Source: Inhella proteolytica
GTDB taxonomy: Bacteria > Pseudomonadota > Gammaproteobacteria > Burkholderiales > Burkholderiaceae_C
DNA length: 64,000 bases
Assembly (NCBI RefSeq): GCF_016093275.1
Contig: NZ_JAEDAK010000017.1
Coordinates: 1-64,000, forward strand
Direction: 5' to 3'
Below are positions 18,188 through 28,936 of the stretch, piece after piece. How positions within the stretch are numbered: position 1 is the stretch's first letter; every line of letters starts with the position of its first letter. The notes beneath the pieces were generated by a model, which made no database searches, was not told where the DNA came from, and saw only the letters and a list, made by a program, of their open reading frames with translations. The translations under genes and the position numbers were made by a program.

Positions 18188-19138
18188 CTAGGGATTCGCG
18201 CCGGCAGGTTCCGTTTGTGCGGAGGCCTGGGCCGAGACCGGCGTCGGCGCAACCGGCCCGCACTCAGCGCTCAAGGCCCCTGAACCAACCGGCACCGACA
18301 GCAGCTCTCCCTTGAGCGTGCGCAGCAGCGCTCGGCGGCAATCACGCTTCAGCAGTTGGGCGCGCTCGATGCGCTCCCGACCGCCCTCGGGGAAGCGCAG
18401 GGTGCGTTGCGGCACTGTGGGGTCCGCCCAATGGCCGCTCAGTTCCTGCGCCAGGGTCTGCACCGCCTCGGCCAGTAGATTGGCCGCCTGCGCGTGCAGG
18501 GCCTGCCCCTCGTCGTCCAGCCAGGCTTTGCCGACATCGGCTTCCGACAAGGGGCTCGACACAACCCGCATTCCAAGCTGGCGCCTGCGCGTTTCGGTGC
18601 CCCTGCCACGCACCTGCACCGCCGCATCCAGGATCAGCGCGCGCTTGTCCTGCGTCATCGAAAACAGCGGCAGCAGCTCGAGGGTCCAGGCCGTGTCCTC
18701 GGTCGCTTCGCGCAGCGACGCGAACAAGGGATCCGGCATGTCCTTGATGCGGGATCGGGTGCGCTCCATCAGACGCTCGGGCGTGAGCGCGTCCAGCACG
18801 CCGCGGTAGTCATCCAGCACCTTGTCGGCTTGCAGCTGCGCCTTGGCGCGCTGACTGGACTGCACCGACTCATTGATGGCCGCATGGGTCAGGATGGCCA
18901 CCAGGAAGCCTGCCGCGCTCGGCGCCGGATACATCATGGCGCCAGGGCCGGAGCCTTCCGCGTCCCGATTGACCAGGCCCCGAAACGGGATCCGAGGCTC
19001 GAGCTTGTCCGACCACTTCAGCCGCCAGCCCGCTTCCAGGGGCCAGCTCTGCACCGGCTCCGGGGCCGCGTGGGCCAGCCCCAGCAGCAACCAGAGCGAG
19101 AGCAGAAGGGCCCGCTTCATCAGCAGGCCGCGGCTCAT
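18188..19138 (-). CDS. Exported protein of unknown function
   Basis: 316 aa. The start ATG at 19138 overlaps the stop of the upstream lipoprotein gene; MKRALLLSLWLLLGLAHA (start 19120) is the actual signal peptide and an alternative start. The mature part begins EPVQSWPLEAGWRLKWSDKLEPRIPFRG and contains a helical, Gln/Ala-rich middle with CRRALLRTLKGELLSV near the end. I do not recognise the family. It is coupled to the lipoprotein gene, so the two may form an envelope complex. It sits between hisD and the photolyase cassette, part of the block that interrupts the his genes. Confidence 0.6.
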   Translation of the reverse strand: MSRGLLMKRALLLSLWLLLGLAHAAPEPVQSWPLEAGWRLKWSDKLEPRIPFRGLVNRDAEGSGPGAMMYPAPSAAGFLVAILTHAAINESVQSSQRAKAQLQADKVLDDYRGVLDALTPERLMERTRSRIKDMPDPLFASLREATEDTAWTLELLPLFSMTQDKRALILDAAVQVRGRGTETRRRQLGMRVVSSPLSEADVGKAWLDDEGQALHAQAANLLAEAVQTLAQELSGHWADPTVPQRTLRFPEGGRERIERAQLLKRDCRRALLRTLKGELLSVPVGSGALSAECGPVAPTPVSAQASAQTEPAGANP

Positions 19139-19827
19139 TGCGCTTGCAGGGGCTTGAGGACGGCGTCCTTGCCCAGCTCGAGCGCCTGGAAATAGGCATT
19201 CGTCAGCTCGGGAAACTTGGGCGCCTGATCCCAGGTCTCGGCCGCCTTGCGGATCGCGATCGGCTGGTACCACTCGAGCGAGTTGTCCTGCAGATTCACC
19301 ATATAGGCCAGCGCGTTGAAGACGGCCTTCGGCGGCTCGGTCGGCACGTAGGAGGCGTAGTTTCGCCAGATGCCCAAGGCCTGGACCTCGACCACCAGCA
19401 GCTTGTCGACGCCATGCTTGGCGCGCAGGGGACGGAAGTCGCGGCGCGCGAAGTTGGGCTTGTCGGTCTTGAACTCCTCCAGGCCGTCGAACTTGAAGGC
19501 CTCGGCCAGCACCACCGGCTGGCCGCCGCGCTGCGCAATCAGCTGACCCGCCTGGTTCTTCAGCTCCGGCAGGTCTTCGTACGACAGGGTGCTCACATGC
19601 GCGTTCAAGGCACTGTGCGCGAGATTGGCCACGCCCAGACAGAGCAAGCAGCCCGCACCGGGGAAGGCGGTGTCCACCTTGGGCAGTTCGGTCATCGCAA
19701 TGCCGACCTTGCCGGCGCTAGGACCAATCGCCGCGGGCGCAAGCGCCACCGGGTTCTGCACCTGCACGGCACAACCGGTCGTCAATCCAGAAATGGCCAG
19801 AACGGCCACCATCAGCCAACTACGCAT
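19135..19827 (-). CDS. Lipoprotein of unknown function
   Basis: 230 aa. The signal peptide ends in lipobox TTGC (Cys19). The mature protein has a beta-rich look with KVGIAMTELPKVDTAFPGAGCLLCLG, a hydrophobic CLLCLG turn, LVVEVQALGIWRNYASYVPTEPPKAVFNALAYMVNL and a helical C-terminus. The pattern recalls outer-membrane lipoproteins of the CsgG/GNA1162 type, but I cannot assign it. The frame is open 12 codons upstream; the lipoprotein signal fixes this start. It is preceded by 282 bp with no gene, which should hold its promoter. Confidence 0.6.
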   Translation of the reverse strand: MRSWLMVAVLAISGLTTGCAVQVQNPVALAPAAIGPSAGKVGIAMTELPKVDTAFPGAGCLLCLGVANLAHSALNAHVSTLSYEDLPELKNQAGQLIAQRGGQPVVLAEAFKFDGLEEFKTDKPNFARRDFRPLRAKHGVDKLLVVEVQALGIWRNYASYVPTEPPKAVFNALAYMVNLQDNSLEWYQPIAIRKAAETWDQAPKFPELTNAYFQALELGKDAVLKPLQAQ

Positions 19828-20109
19828 CGAAGTCTCCCTGTTTTGGATGCAAACCGGCCCCACGACGGGGCCGGCAAAGGGCGCGGAGTGTCCAACAGGC
19901 GCACACCCTCATCCTGTCGGGGTTTCTCCTGGGAGTCAGCGCGGCAGCACCCTTCGAGAGCGCGCGCGACGCGCCTCTGGAATCCAAAGACTGAACATGT
20001 CGTGGCAGCTGAGTGCCACGCCAGCTCCACACATGTCCGGCGCAAACTGACACCAGGGGATCCGCTGCTGGCGCGCGGACTCCTTGCACGCGCTCATTGG
20101 CGCGCAGAA

Positions 20110-21417
20110 CTACATGGTGAGCCGCAACGTGGCCGAGCGGGCGTGCGCCTGCAGGCCCTCGCCCTGGGCCAGGGTGTCGGCCACCGGGCCCAGCACCTGG
20201 GCGCCCTGCTCGCTGATGTCGATCAGGCTGCTGCGCTTGACGAAGTCGTACACGCCCAGGGGCGACGAGAAACGCGCCGTGCCGCTGGTGGGCAGCACGT
20301 GGTTGGGGCCGGCGCAGTAGTCGCCCAAGCTCTCGCTGGCGAAGGCGCCCAAGAAGATGGCGCCGGCGTGCTTCAGATGCGGCAGCCACTGGCGCGGCTG
20401 GTCGGCGCTGACCTCCAGGTGCTCGGGCGCGATGCGGTTGCTGATGGCGCAGGCTTCGGCCATCGAACGCGTGTGGATCAGGCCGCCGCGGCCTTCCAGG
20501 CTGGCGCGGATCACTGCGGCACGCGGCATCTCGGGTAGCAGGCGTTCCATCGCCGCAGCCACGGCGTCGATGTAGGCCGCGTCCGGGCAGAGCAGGACGG
20601 ATTGCGCCAGCTCGTCGTGCTCGGCCTGGCTGAACAGGTCCATGGCCACCCAGTCCGGGTTCACCGTGCCGTCGGCCAGCACCAGGATTTCGCTCGGGCC
20701 GGCAATCATGTCGATGCCGACCTGGCCGAACACACGGCGCTTGGCAGCGGCCACATAGGCATTGCCGGGGCCGGTGATCTTGTCCACCCGCGGCACGGTG
20801 GCCGTGCCGTAGGCCAGCGCGCCCACGGCCTGGGCGCCGCCGATGGTGAACACCCGGTGCACGCCAGCCAGGTGGGCGGCGGCCAGCACCAGGGCGTTGC
20901 GCTCCCCGCGCGGGGTGGGCACCACCATGATGATCTCGCCCACCCCGGCCACCTGGGCAGGGATGGCGTTCATCAGCACCGAGCTCGGGTAGGCGGCCTT
21001 GCCGCCGGGCACGTAGATGCCCACGCGGTCCAGCGGGGTGACCTGCTGGCCCAGGCGGTTGCCCTCGTCGTCGGTGAACTCGAAGCCCTGGCAGCAGGCC
21101 TGGGCCTGGGCCTGGTGGTAGCGGCGCACGCGCTCGGCCGCCGTTTGCAGGGCCTGGCGCTGGGCGGTGGGCAGGCCATCGAAGGCCGCCTTCAGCTCGG
21201 CAGCGGAAATCTCCAGTTCAGCCACCGAGGCGGCCTGCACGCCGTCGAACTGCGCGGTGCGCGCCAGCACGGCAGCGTCGCCCTGCATGCGCACCTCGGC
21301 CAGGATGCCGGCCACCGCCTGCTCGATGCCGGCGTCGGTGTCCTCGCTCCAATGCAGCAGCTGCTGCAGGCGCGCGTCGAAGTCGGGGGCGGTGGTGGCA
21401 AGGCGGGTGATCTTCAT
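20110..21417 (-). CDS. hisD: Histidinol dehydrogenase
   Basis: 435 aa. HisD oxidises L-histidinol to L-histidine in two NAD-dependent steps using a zinc site. Recognisable blocks are [53 protein letters not shown] and [24 protein letters not shown] precedes the C-terminal zinc ligands. The start overlaps the GNAT gene stop by 4 bp. The downstream his genes are 8.3 kb further along, beyond hisD's own 3' gap. Confidence 0.95.
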   Translation of the reverse strand: MKITRLATTAPDFDARLQQLLHWSEDTDAGIEQAVAGILAEVRMQGDAAVLARTAQFDGVQAASVAELEISAAELKAAFDGLPTAQRQALQTAAERVRRYHQAQAQACCQGFEFTDDEGNRLGQQVTPLDRVGIYVPGGKAAYPSSVLMNAIPAQVAGVGEIIMVVPTPRGERNALVLAAAHLAGVHRVFTIGGAQAVGALAYGTATVPRVDKITGPGNAYVAAAKRRVFGQVGIDMIAGPSEILVLADGTVNPDWVAMDLFSQAEHDELAQSVLLCPDAAYIDAVAAAMERLLPEMPRAAVIRASLEGRGGLIHTRSMAEACAISNRIAPEHLEVSADQPRQWLPHLKHAGAIFLGAFASESLGDYCAGPNHVLPTSGTARFSSPLGVYDFVKRSSLIDISEQGAQVLGPVADTLAQGEGLQAHARSATLRLTM

Positions 21418-21947
21418 GGGGTGCGATTCTCCGGGCCGAGACCACGGGCGTAGATCCGTGTCTCGTGCACATCCTCTTCGTAGCGGTACACATCGGCACC
21501 CAGTTCGGCATAGCCCTGGGCAGCGTAGAAAGCGCGCGCCTGCTGGTTGTGCACCCAGGCGTCCAGCCACAGCAGCTCGGCGCCGCGGGCGGCCACGCCG
21601 GCTTCGGCCGCGCGCAGCAGCCGCGCCCCCAGGCCCTGGCCATGGCAGCGGCGCTGCAGGTAGAGGCGCTGCAACTCGGCCGGCCGGCCCGGCGGCAGCA
21701 GCCGGTGGGTGAGACCCAGCTGGCTTTGCGCAAAGCCCAGCAAGCCCTCCCCGCGCGCCAGCACCAGCAGCTCCACCGTGGGCTCCTGCAGCAGGGCCAG
21801 AAAACGCTCGGGGGTGAAGAACTCGGCCACCTCGCGGGCGATCGCCAGGTTCACGCCGTCGGTGGCATAGGTGTCGAAGAACACCTGCGCGCCCAGCGCG
21901 GCCAGCAGGGGCGCATCCACCGCCCGGGCGGGGCGGATGAGGTCCAT
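21414..21947 (-). CDS. GNAT-family N-acetyltransferase
   Basis: 177 aa. The acetyl-CoA-binding motif A appears as [24 protein letters not shown], followed by [22 protein letters not shown], the typical motif B with the catalytic-region Tyr. The substrate is unknown. It is wedged between hisG and hisD with overlaps on both sides (its ATG next to the hisG stop, its stop inside the hisD ATG), so it is cotranslated with histidine synthesis genes. Confidence 0.85.
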   Translation of the reverse strand: MDLIRPARAVDAPLLAALGAQVFFDTYATDGVNLAIAREVAEFFTPERFLALLQEPTVELLVLARGEGLLGFAQSQLGLTHRLLPPGRPAELQRLYLQRRCHGQGLGARLLRAAEAGVAARGAELLWLDAWVHNQQARAFYAAQGYAELGADVYRYEEDVHETRIYARGLGPENRTP

Positions 21948-22605
21948 CAGCGCGCCTGGACGGCCGCCTGCAGGCTGTTCAGCAGCGGCCGGATGCGCTC
22001 GCGCTTTAGCTTGGCCGCCACCGGGTTCAGCACCAGGTGCGAGGAGATCGGCAGGATCTTCTCTACCTCGACCAGGTCATTCGCCTTGAGCGTGCTGCCG
22101 GTGCTCACCAGGTCGACGATGGCATCGGCCAGGCCGGTCAGCGGGGCCAGTTCCATCGAGCCATAGAGCTTGATCAGATCGACGTGCACGCCCTTGTCGG
22201 CGAAGTGCTGGCGGGCCAGCTGCGTGTACTTGGTGGCCACGCGGATGCGCGCGCCCTGGCGCACGGCGGCCTGGTAATCGAAGTCGGCGCGCGTGGCCAC
22301 CGAGAGGCGGCAGCGGGCGATCTGCAGGTCGAGCGGGCGCAGCAGCGCGCCGCCACCATAGGGGCCGGCCTCGTGTTCGAGCAGCACGTCCAGCCCGGCC
22401 ACGCCCACATCGGCGCCGCCATGCTGCACGTACGTCGGCACATCGCTGGCGCGCACCAGCACCACACGCACGTCCGGCAGATTGGTGCGCAGGATCAGCG
22501 CGCGGCTCTTCTCGGGGTCGTCCAGCACTTCGATGCCGGCGGCCTTGAGCAGCGGCAGGGTGTCGTCAAAGATGCGGCCCTTGGACAGGGCGAGTGTCAA
22601 TCCGC

Positions 22606-22609
<4 letters not shown>
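21947..22609 (-). CDS. hisG: ATP phosphoribosyltransferase, short form
   Basis: 220 aa. It condenses ATP with PRPP, the first step of histidine synthesis. Blocks are [48 protein letters not shown] and the PRPP loop [14 protein letters not shown]. It lacks the C-terminal feedback domain of the long form (about 295 aa), so it should need the HisZ regulatory subunit, which is not in this window. The start is GTG at 22609-22607 and overlaps the murA stop as GTGA. Confidence 0.95.
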
Positions 22610-23876
<1,267 letters not shown>

Positions 23877-23877
<1 letters not shown>

Positions 23878-24122
23878 CAGGCGCCTTGCTGGAATTCGGT
23901 CGGGGTCAGGGTCTTCATCGACAGCGCGTGGATCTGCTCCTTCATGCGCTCGCCCAGCGCCGCGTAGACGCGCTGGTGGCGGCGCACGCGCGGCAGGCCC
24001 TCGAACTCGCTTGAGACGATGGTGGCGAAGAAGTGGCGGCCGTCGCCTTCCACCTCCAGATGGATGCAGGGCAGGCCGGCGGCGATGAAGTCGCGCACTT
24101 CTTGGGGGGTCGGATCGGGCAT
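23877..24122 (-). CDS. BolA-family protein (IbaG-like)
   Basis: 81 aa. It shows the class II KH-like BolA fold: a beta-alpha start with [24 protein letters not shown], then [18 protein letters not shown] carrying the conserved His of RHQRVYAAL, and MKTLTPTEF at the end. BolA proteins bind monothiol glutaredoxins and 2Fe-2S clusters. The position immediately before murA is the same as E. coli ibaG (yrbA), which supports the IbaG assignment. Confidence 0.9.
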
Positions 24123-24123
24123 G

Positions 24124-24885
24124 TCAGTGGCGGATCTTGTAGCCGCGCTTGAGGAGTTGGAGCGCCACGGTGGCGACGACGACGAAGCTCGTTCCGACTA
24201 CGCCCAAGCTCAACCAGGGCGAGCCATCGCTGACGCCGAAGAAGCCGTGACGGAAGCCGTCCACCATGAAGAAGAAGGGGTTCAGGTGCGAGACCGCCTT
24301 CCACACCGGCGGCAGCGAATCGACCGAATAGAACACACCGGCCAGGAAGGTCATCGGCATGACGATGAAGTTCTGGAAGGCCGCGAGCTGGTCGAACTTG
24401 TCGGCCCACAGCCCGGCAATCAGGCCCAGGCTACCCATCATGGCCGCGCCCAGCACCCCGAACACCAGGGCCCAGCCCAGGTGCGCGAGCTGGAAGCCCT
24501 GCCAGGGCACGAACCAGGCGGTGGCCAGGGCCACGCCCAGGCCCACGCTCAGGCCGCGCAGCACCGCCGCGCCCACATAAGCCGCGAACCAGGCGCGGGG
24601 CGAGAGCGGGGTGAGCAGCAGGAACACCAGGTTGCCGGTGATCTTGCTCTGGATCAGGCTGGAGCTGCTGTTGGCAAAGCTGTTCTGCAGCACGCTCATC
24701 ATCACCAGGCCGGGCAGCAGGAAGCTGGCGTAGGGCACGCCGTGCACCTTCACATGGTCTTCCAGCACATGGCCAAAGATCATCAGGTAGAGCACGGCGG
24801 TGAGCACGGGCGCGGCAATGGTCTGGAAGGCGACCTTCCAGAAGCGCAGCAGCTCCTTCTTGAAGAGAGTCCAGCCGCCGTTCAT
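24124..24885 (-). CDS. ABC-2 type transporter permease (YadH-like)
   Basis: 253 aa with about six membrane helices. KELLRFWKVAFQTIAAPVL at the start and SYASFLLPG-like, LTPLSPRAWFAAY and FNLIPLTF-like segments (here QNFIVMPMTFLAGVFYSVDSLPP and LNPFFFMVDGFR) are typical of the DrrB/YadH permease family. It forms an exporter with the ATPase encoded just upstream (ATGA overlap). The substrate is unknown; in Burkholderiales this pair regularly precedes bolA-murA-hisG. Confidence 0.9.
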   Translation of the reverse strand: MNGGWTLFKKELLRFWKVAFQTIAAPVLTAVLYLMIFGHVLEDHVKVHGVPYASFLLPGLVMMSVLQNSFANSSSSLIQSKITGNLVFLLLTPLSPRAWFAAYVGAAVLRGLSVGLGVALATAWFVPWQGFQLAHLGWALVFGVLGAAMMGSLGLIAGLWADKFDQLAAFQNFIVMPMTFLAGVFYSVDSLPPVWKAVSHLNPFFFMVDGFRHGFFGVSDGSPWLSLGVVGTSFVVVATVALQLLKRGYKIRH

Positions 24886-25790
24886 GCGTGCTCCGCGTGG
24901 ATGATTTCGAGGAACACATCCTCCAGATCGGCCCGGCCGATCTCAAGGTCTTCCACCGTCACGCCGCCGGCGCGCAGGCGGGCCAGGATCTGCTCGACCT
25001 CCGCGGCGTCATGCGCCTTGATCTGCGCGATGCGGCCGGTGACTCGGGCATCCAGGCCTTCGGGCAGGGCCTGATCGGTCTTGAAGCGCAGCACCTGGTG
25101 GCTGCGGCCCGAGAGCAGGGCGCTGGTGCGGTCCAGCGCCACCAGCTTGCCCCCCTTGAGCATGCCGATGCGCCCGCACAGGGCCTCGGCCTCTTCCAGG
25201 TAATGCGTGGTCAGCAACACCGTGGTGCCTTGCTCGCGGTTCAGGCGGGCGATGAACTGCCACAGGGTCTGGCGCAGCTCCACGTCCACGCCGGCGGTGG
25301 GTTCGTCCAGCACGATGACGGGCGGGCGGTGCACCAAGGCCTGGGCCACCAGCACGCGGCGCTTCATGCCGCCGCTGAGCTGGCGCATATTGGCGTCGGC
25401 CTTGCTGAGCAAACCCAGCTCGTTCAGCAGTTCCTCGATCCAGCGCTCATCGGCGGGGATGCCGAAGTAGCCGCACTGGAAGCGCAGGGTTTCGCGCACC
25501 GAGAAGAAGGGGTCGAACACCAGCTCCTGCGGCACCACGCCCAGGCGGGCGCGGGCGGCGGCGTAGTCATCGACCACGTCGTGGCCCAGCACGCTGACGC
25601 GGCCGGAATCGGCGCGCGAAAGTCCCGCCAGGATGCTGATCAGGCTGGTTTTGCCGGCGCCATTCGGGCCGAGCAGGCCGAAGAACTCCCCGGGGGCGAT
25701 GTCGAAGCTGACATCGCTGAGGGCGGGTTGGGAGGCGCCGCGATAGGTTTTGTGCACCCGCTCGAAGCGGATGGCAGGGGTCGCGGTCAT
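24882..25790 (-). CDS. ABC transporter ATP-binding protein (YadG-like)
   Basis: 302 aa. Walker A is GPNGAGKTSLISIL, the signature motif LSGGMKRRVLVAQAL, Walker B PPVIVLDEPTAGVD and the switch His LLTTHYLEEAE. The C-terminal 80 residues form an extra domain usual for DrrA-type export ATPases. It starts the tight run ATPase-permease-bolA-murA-hisG-GNAT-hisD, so the promoter in the 79-bp gap shared with the divergent TetR gene may drive essential cell-wall and his genes. Confidence 0.92.
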   Translation of the reverse strand: MTATPAIRFERVHKTYRGASQPALSDVSFDIAPGEFFGLLGPNGAGKTSLISILAGLSRADSGRVSVLGHDVVDDYAAARARLGVVPQELVFDPFFSVRETLRFQCGYFGIPADERWIEELLNELGLLSKADANMRQLSGGMKRRVLVAQALVHRPPVIVLDEPTAGVDVELRQTLWQFIARLNREQGTTVLLTTHYLEEAEALCGRIGMLKGGKLVALDRTSALLSGRSHQVLRFKTDQALPEGLDARVTGRIAQIKAHDAAEVEQILARLRAGGVTVEDLEIGRADLEDVFLEIIHAEHA

Positions 25791-25869
25791 GGGAGGTGAT
25801 TCTAGAAACCCCCTGTGGAAAGCCCGAATTACGGGGTTATCGTGCAGCGCTCACGCCCAAGAAGAAGCT

Positions 25870-26526
25870 ATGGCCCCACCCAAGAAGCCCCGTCGCACGG
25901 CCGAGCGCATCCTGGAGGTGACGCTGGACCTGTTCAACCGTTTTGGCGAGCCCAATGTGTCCACCACATTGATCTCGGCCGAGCTGAACATCAGCCCCGG
26001 CAACCTCTACTACCACTACCCGGCCAAGGATGAGCTGATCAACGCGCTGTTCCAGCGCTTCGACACCGAACTGGCCGACCTGCTGCTGGCCGCCGACAAC
26101 GTGCGCAATGTGGAAGACGCCTGGTTCTTCTTCCACACCCTGTACGAGCTGATCTGGAAGCACCGCTTCCTCTACCGCGACCTCAACGACCTGCTCTCCA
26201 AGAACCGCAAGCTGGAAACGCATTTCCAGACCGTGCTGGCGCGCAAGCAGGAAGCCATGCGCGGGGTGCTGGCGGGGCTGAAGATCGGCGGCGCGCTCAA
26301 GATGGACCCGCGCGAGGCCGCCCCGGTGGGCGCCAGCATGGTGGTGCTCTTGAGCTACTGGCTGAGCTACGAGTACGTGAAGGACCCGCGCCACGCGCTG
26401 GAGCCCGAGCGCGCCGGCTCGGCCCTGCTGCGCGGCGCCTTCCATGTGCTCAGCCTGCTGATGCCTTATCTCGAACCCAACTCTCGCGAGCACCTGTTCA
26501 AGCTGGCGGGGAACTACAACGCCTGA
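25870..26526 (+). CDS. TetR/AcrR-family transcriptional regulator
   Basis: 218 aa. The N-terminal helix-turn-helix reads RILEVTLDLFNRFGEPNVSTTLISAELNISPGNLYYHYPAKDELI, the standard TetR pattern. The C-terminal domain is helical and would bind a small ligand. The ATG at 25870 was chosen at the conserved MAPPKKPRRTAERIL start. It is divergent from the ABC-murA-his run and is followed 9 bp later by the TPR gene and then an MFS transporter. It could regulate either direction. Fatty-acid-type regulators have this architecture, but the ligand is unknown. Confidence 0.88.
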   Translation: MAPPKKPRRTAERILEVTLDLFNRFGEPNVSTTLISAELNISPGNLYYHYPAKDELINALFQRFDTELADLLLAADNVRNVEDAWFFFHTLYELIWKHRFLYRDLNDLLSKNRKLETHFQTVLARKQEAMRGVLAGLKIGGALKMDPREAAPVGASMVVLLSYWLSYEYVKDPRHALEPERAGSALLRGAFHVLSLLMPYLEPNSREHLFKLAGNYNA

Positions 26527-26535
26527 GGAGCCGCC

Positions 26536-27312
26536 ATGGCCAAGTGGACCGCCTTCCCCTACGACAACAGCGCCTTCGTCCAGACCCCGGCCAGCTTGAA
26601 GAAAGCCTGGCCCAAGCTGCACAAGGGCGACGCCGAGCCCTGGCCCAAGGACGAAGCCGTGCAGCAGGCCTGGATCCACTTCCATGCGGGCGACTTCAAG
26701 AAGGCCTTTGACGCCGGCCTGAAGGCGGGCGGTTCGGCCGGCATCAACTGCGCCAACAAGGCCCAGGCCATCTACGCCAACTACCTCGAAAAGAACGAGA
26801 AGACCAAGCTGGAGATGTTCCTGGCCGTGGCCCAGCGCGCCGAGGCGCTGCAGGCCGAGGACCCCGCGAACGCCAACGCCTTCTACTGGCAGGCCTATGC
26901 GCTGGGCCGCTATGGCCAGGGCATTAGCGTGGCCGAGGCGCTGGCCGAGGGCCTGGGCGTGACGATCAAGAGCGCGCTGGAAACCACCATCGAACTGGCC
27001 CCCAAGCATGCCGACGCCCACATCGCGCTGGGCACCTTCCACGCCGAGGTGATCGACAAGGTGGGCCGCCTGCTGGCCCGCACCCAGGGGGCGGACGCCG
27101 CCACCGGCCTGAAGATGTTCGAGCAGGCGCTCAAGCTCAACCCCAAGAGCGCCATCGCCATGGTGGAGCGCGCCAACGGCCTGGTGATGATCGAAGGCGA
27201 GAAGCGCATGGCCGAGGCCGAGAAACTCTACGCCGACGCTGCCGCCTGCGAGCCCATCGACGCGATGGACTGCCTGGACATCGAGATGGCACGGGCCGAG
27301 CTTGAGGAATAA
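26536..27312 (+). CDS. TPR-like repeat protein
   Basis: 258 aa, with no signal peptide. It is Ala-rich and helical, with tetratricopeptide-like units: WIHFHAGDFKKAFDAGLKAG, AHIALGTFHAEVIDKVG and LKLNPKSAIAMVERANGL. GDPANANAFYWQAYALGRYGQG-type sequences are common in betaproteobacterial proteins of this kind, whose role is not defined. It likely acts as a cytoplasmic scaffold. A GGAG ribosome-binding site precedes the ATG, and the gene is cotranscribed with the TetR regulator. Confidence 0.7.
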   Translation: MAKWTAFPYDNSAFVQTPASLKKAWPKLHKGDAEPWPKDEAVQQAWIHFHAGDFKKAFDAGLKAGGSAGINCANKAQAIYANYLEKNEKTKLEMFLAVAQRAEALQAEDPANANAFYWQAYALGRYGQGISVAEALAEGLGVTIKSALETTIELAPKHADAHIALGTFHAEVIDKVGRLLARTQGADAATGLKMFEQALKLNPKSAIAMVERANGLVMIEGEKRMAEAEKLYADAAACEPIDAMDCLDIEMARAELEE

Positions 27313-28924
27313 GGCGGCCCGCGCCCCGGCGCCGGCGCTCTCGCTGTTCCACCACCCGCTGGCCTTCTGGCTGGGCTGCGCGCTCATCACCCTGGGCGTG
27401 CTCTCGCATGGGCCGATGTTCCTGATGGGCCAGCACACGCACTGGCGCATGGTGGGCATGCCGATGACCTGGGAGATGTGGGTCGGCATGGCCTTGATCC
27501 CGCTGGGCGTGGCGCTCTCCTGCTACGGCCTGATGCCGCGCCGGCCCGGCAGCCTGCCACTGGCCGGCGGTCTGCAGTTCCATGTGGCCGATGGCGTGGC
27601 GCTGAACCGCGAGCACTGGAAGCTGGTGCTGGTGCTGATCGTGACGCTGGCCATCGACGTCATGAAGCCCGCCACCCTGGGCTTCGTGATGCCGGGCATG
27701 AGCGCCGAGTACGAGATCAGCCGCGCGCGTGCCGGCCTGCTGGCGCTGTTCGCCCTGACCGGCACCACCGTGGGCTCGGTGGTCTGGGGGCGCGTGGCCG
27801 ATCGCTTCGGGCGCCGCGCCGCCATCCTGCTGTCGGCGCTGATGTTCATCGGCACCGCCATCTGCGGCGCCATGCCCAGCTTCGAGTGGAACCTGGCGAT
27901 GTGCTTCCTGATGGGCGCCTCGGCCGGCGGCCTGCTGCCCATCGCCTTCACGCTGATGGCCGAGACCGTGCCCGCGCACCACCGCGGCTGGCTGTTGGTG
28001 CTGCTGGGCGGCGTGGGCACTTCGGCGGGCTATCTGCTGGCGGCCGGTTCGGCGGCCTGGCTGGAGCCGCTGTTCAGCTGGCGCGTGCTGTGGCTGCTGG
28101 GCCTGCCCACCGGGGCGGTGATCATCTTTCTGAACCGCTTCATCCCGGAATCCCCCCGCTTCCTGGCGCAGGCCGGGCTGACCGAGCAGGCCCGCGCGGT
28201 GCTGGCCCGCTTTGCCGGCAGCCGCACCGGCTTGGAGCCCGACGACGCCCGCCACCCGGGCGCGCCGCCGATCGACGATGAGGCACACCCCGTGGCCGGC
28301 GCCCGCGAACTGCTGCGCGGGGCCCATGCCCGCATCAGCTCGGCGCTGCTCGTCTGCGGTACGGGCTGGGGGCTGGTGAACTTCGGCTTCCTGCTCTGGC
28401 TGCCCAGCAATCTGCAGCAACTCGGCGTGGACGCCTCGGCCGCCAATGCCTTGCTGGCCAAGTCCTCGCTGCTGGCCCTGCCGGGCATCGCACTGGTGAT
28501 CTGGCTCTACCACCGCTGGAGCAGCTTCAAGACCCTGGTGCTGTTCATCGCGCTGAGCACGCTGTGCCTGCTGCTCTTTGCCCTGCTGGCGTGGCTGGAC
28601 TTGCGCTCCAGCGCCGCAACCACGGCGGCCACGGCAGCGCTGTTGGTCAGCGTCAGCGGCGTCATCGCGATGCTGATCCCCTATGCGGCCGAGATCTACC
28701 CCGTGCAACTGCGCGGCAGCGGCTCGGGCGTGGTGGCGGCCAGCTCCAAGCTGGGCGGCATCCTGGCCGCGCTGATGGCGCTGACGGGCTTCTTCGACCA
28801 CTTCCTGATCAGCGCGCTGGTGCTGGCCCTGCCCATGGCCGCCTCGGCCTGGCTGCTAGCGCGCAGCGGCGTGGAAACGCGTGGCGCCACGCTGGAGCAG
28901 ATCCAGCAGAAGCTGCAGGGCTGA
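27302..28924 (+). CDS. MFS transporter (sugar/aromatic-acid porter type)
   Basis: 540 aa, TTG start at 27302 overlapping the TPR gene by 11 bp. Two extra N-terminal hydrophobic segments (about residues 18-38 and 60-78) precede a standard 12-helix core. The loop 2-3 motif reads GRVADRFGRRAAIL and the RGxxxG-like PVQLRGSGSGV is in the second half. SAEYEISRARAGLLALFALTGTTVGSVVWG resembles NiaP/SV2-like transporters. The substrate cannot be read from sequence. It is the third gene of the TetR-TPR-MFS set. Confidence 0.85.
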   Translation: MRNKAARAPAPALSLFHHPLAFWLGCALITLGVLSHGPMFLMGQHTHWRMVGMPMTWEMWVGMALIPLGVALSCYGLMPRRPGSLPLAGGLQFHVADGVALNREHWKLVLVLIVTLAIDVMKPATLGFVMPGMSAEYEISRARAGLLALFALTGTTVGSVVWGRVADRFGRRAAILLSALMFIGTAICGAMPSFEWNLAMCFLMGASAGGLLPIAFTLMAETVPAHHRGWLLVLLGGVGTSAGYLLAAGSAAWLEPLFSWRVLWLLGLPTGAVIIFLNRFIPESPRFLAQAGLTEQARAVLARFAGSRTGLEPDDARHPGAPPIDDEAHPVAGARELLRGAHARISSALLVCGTGWGLVNFGFLLWLPSNLQQLGVDASAANALLAKSSLLALPGIALVIWLYHRWSSFKTLVLFIALSTLCLLLFALLAWLDLRSSAATTAATAALLVSVSGVIAMLIPYAAEIYPVQLRGSGSGVVAASSKLGGILAALMALTGFFDHFLISALVLALPMAASAWLLARSGVETRGATLEQIQQKLQG

Positions 28925-28936
28925 GGCCCAGGCGCC

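Noticed and set aside
25807-25838. AACCCC ... GGGGTT inverted repeat between the ABC ATPase and TetR genes
   Set aside because: Arms are only 6 bp with a 20-bp spacer, too weak to call a TetR operator.
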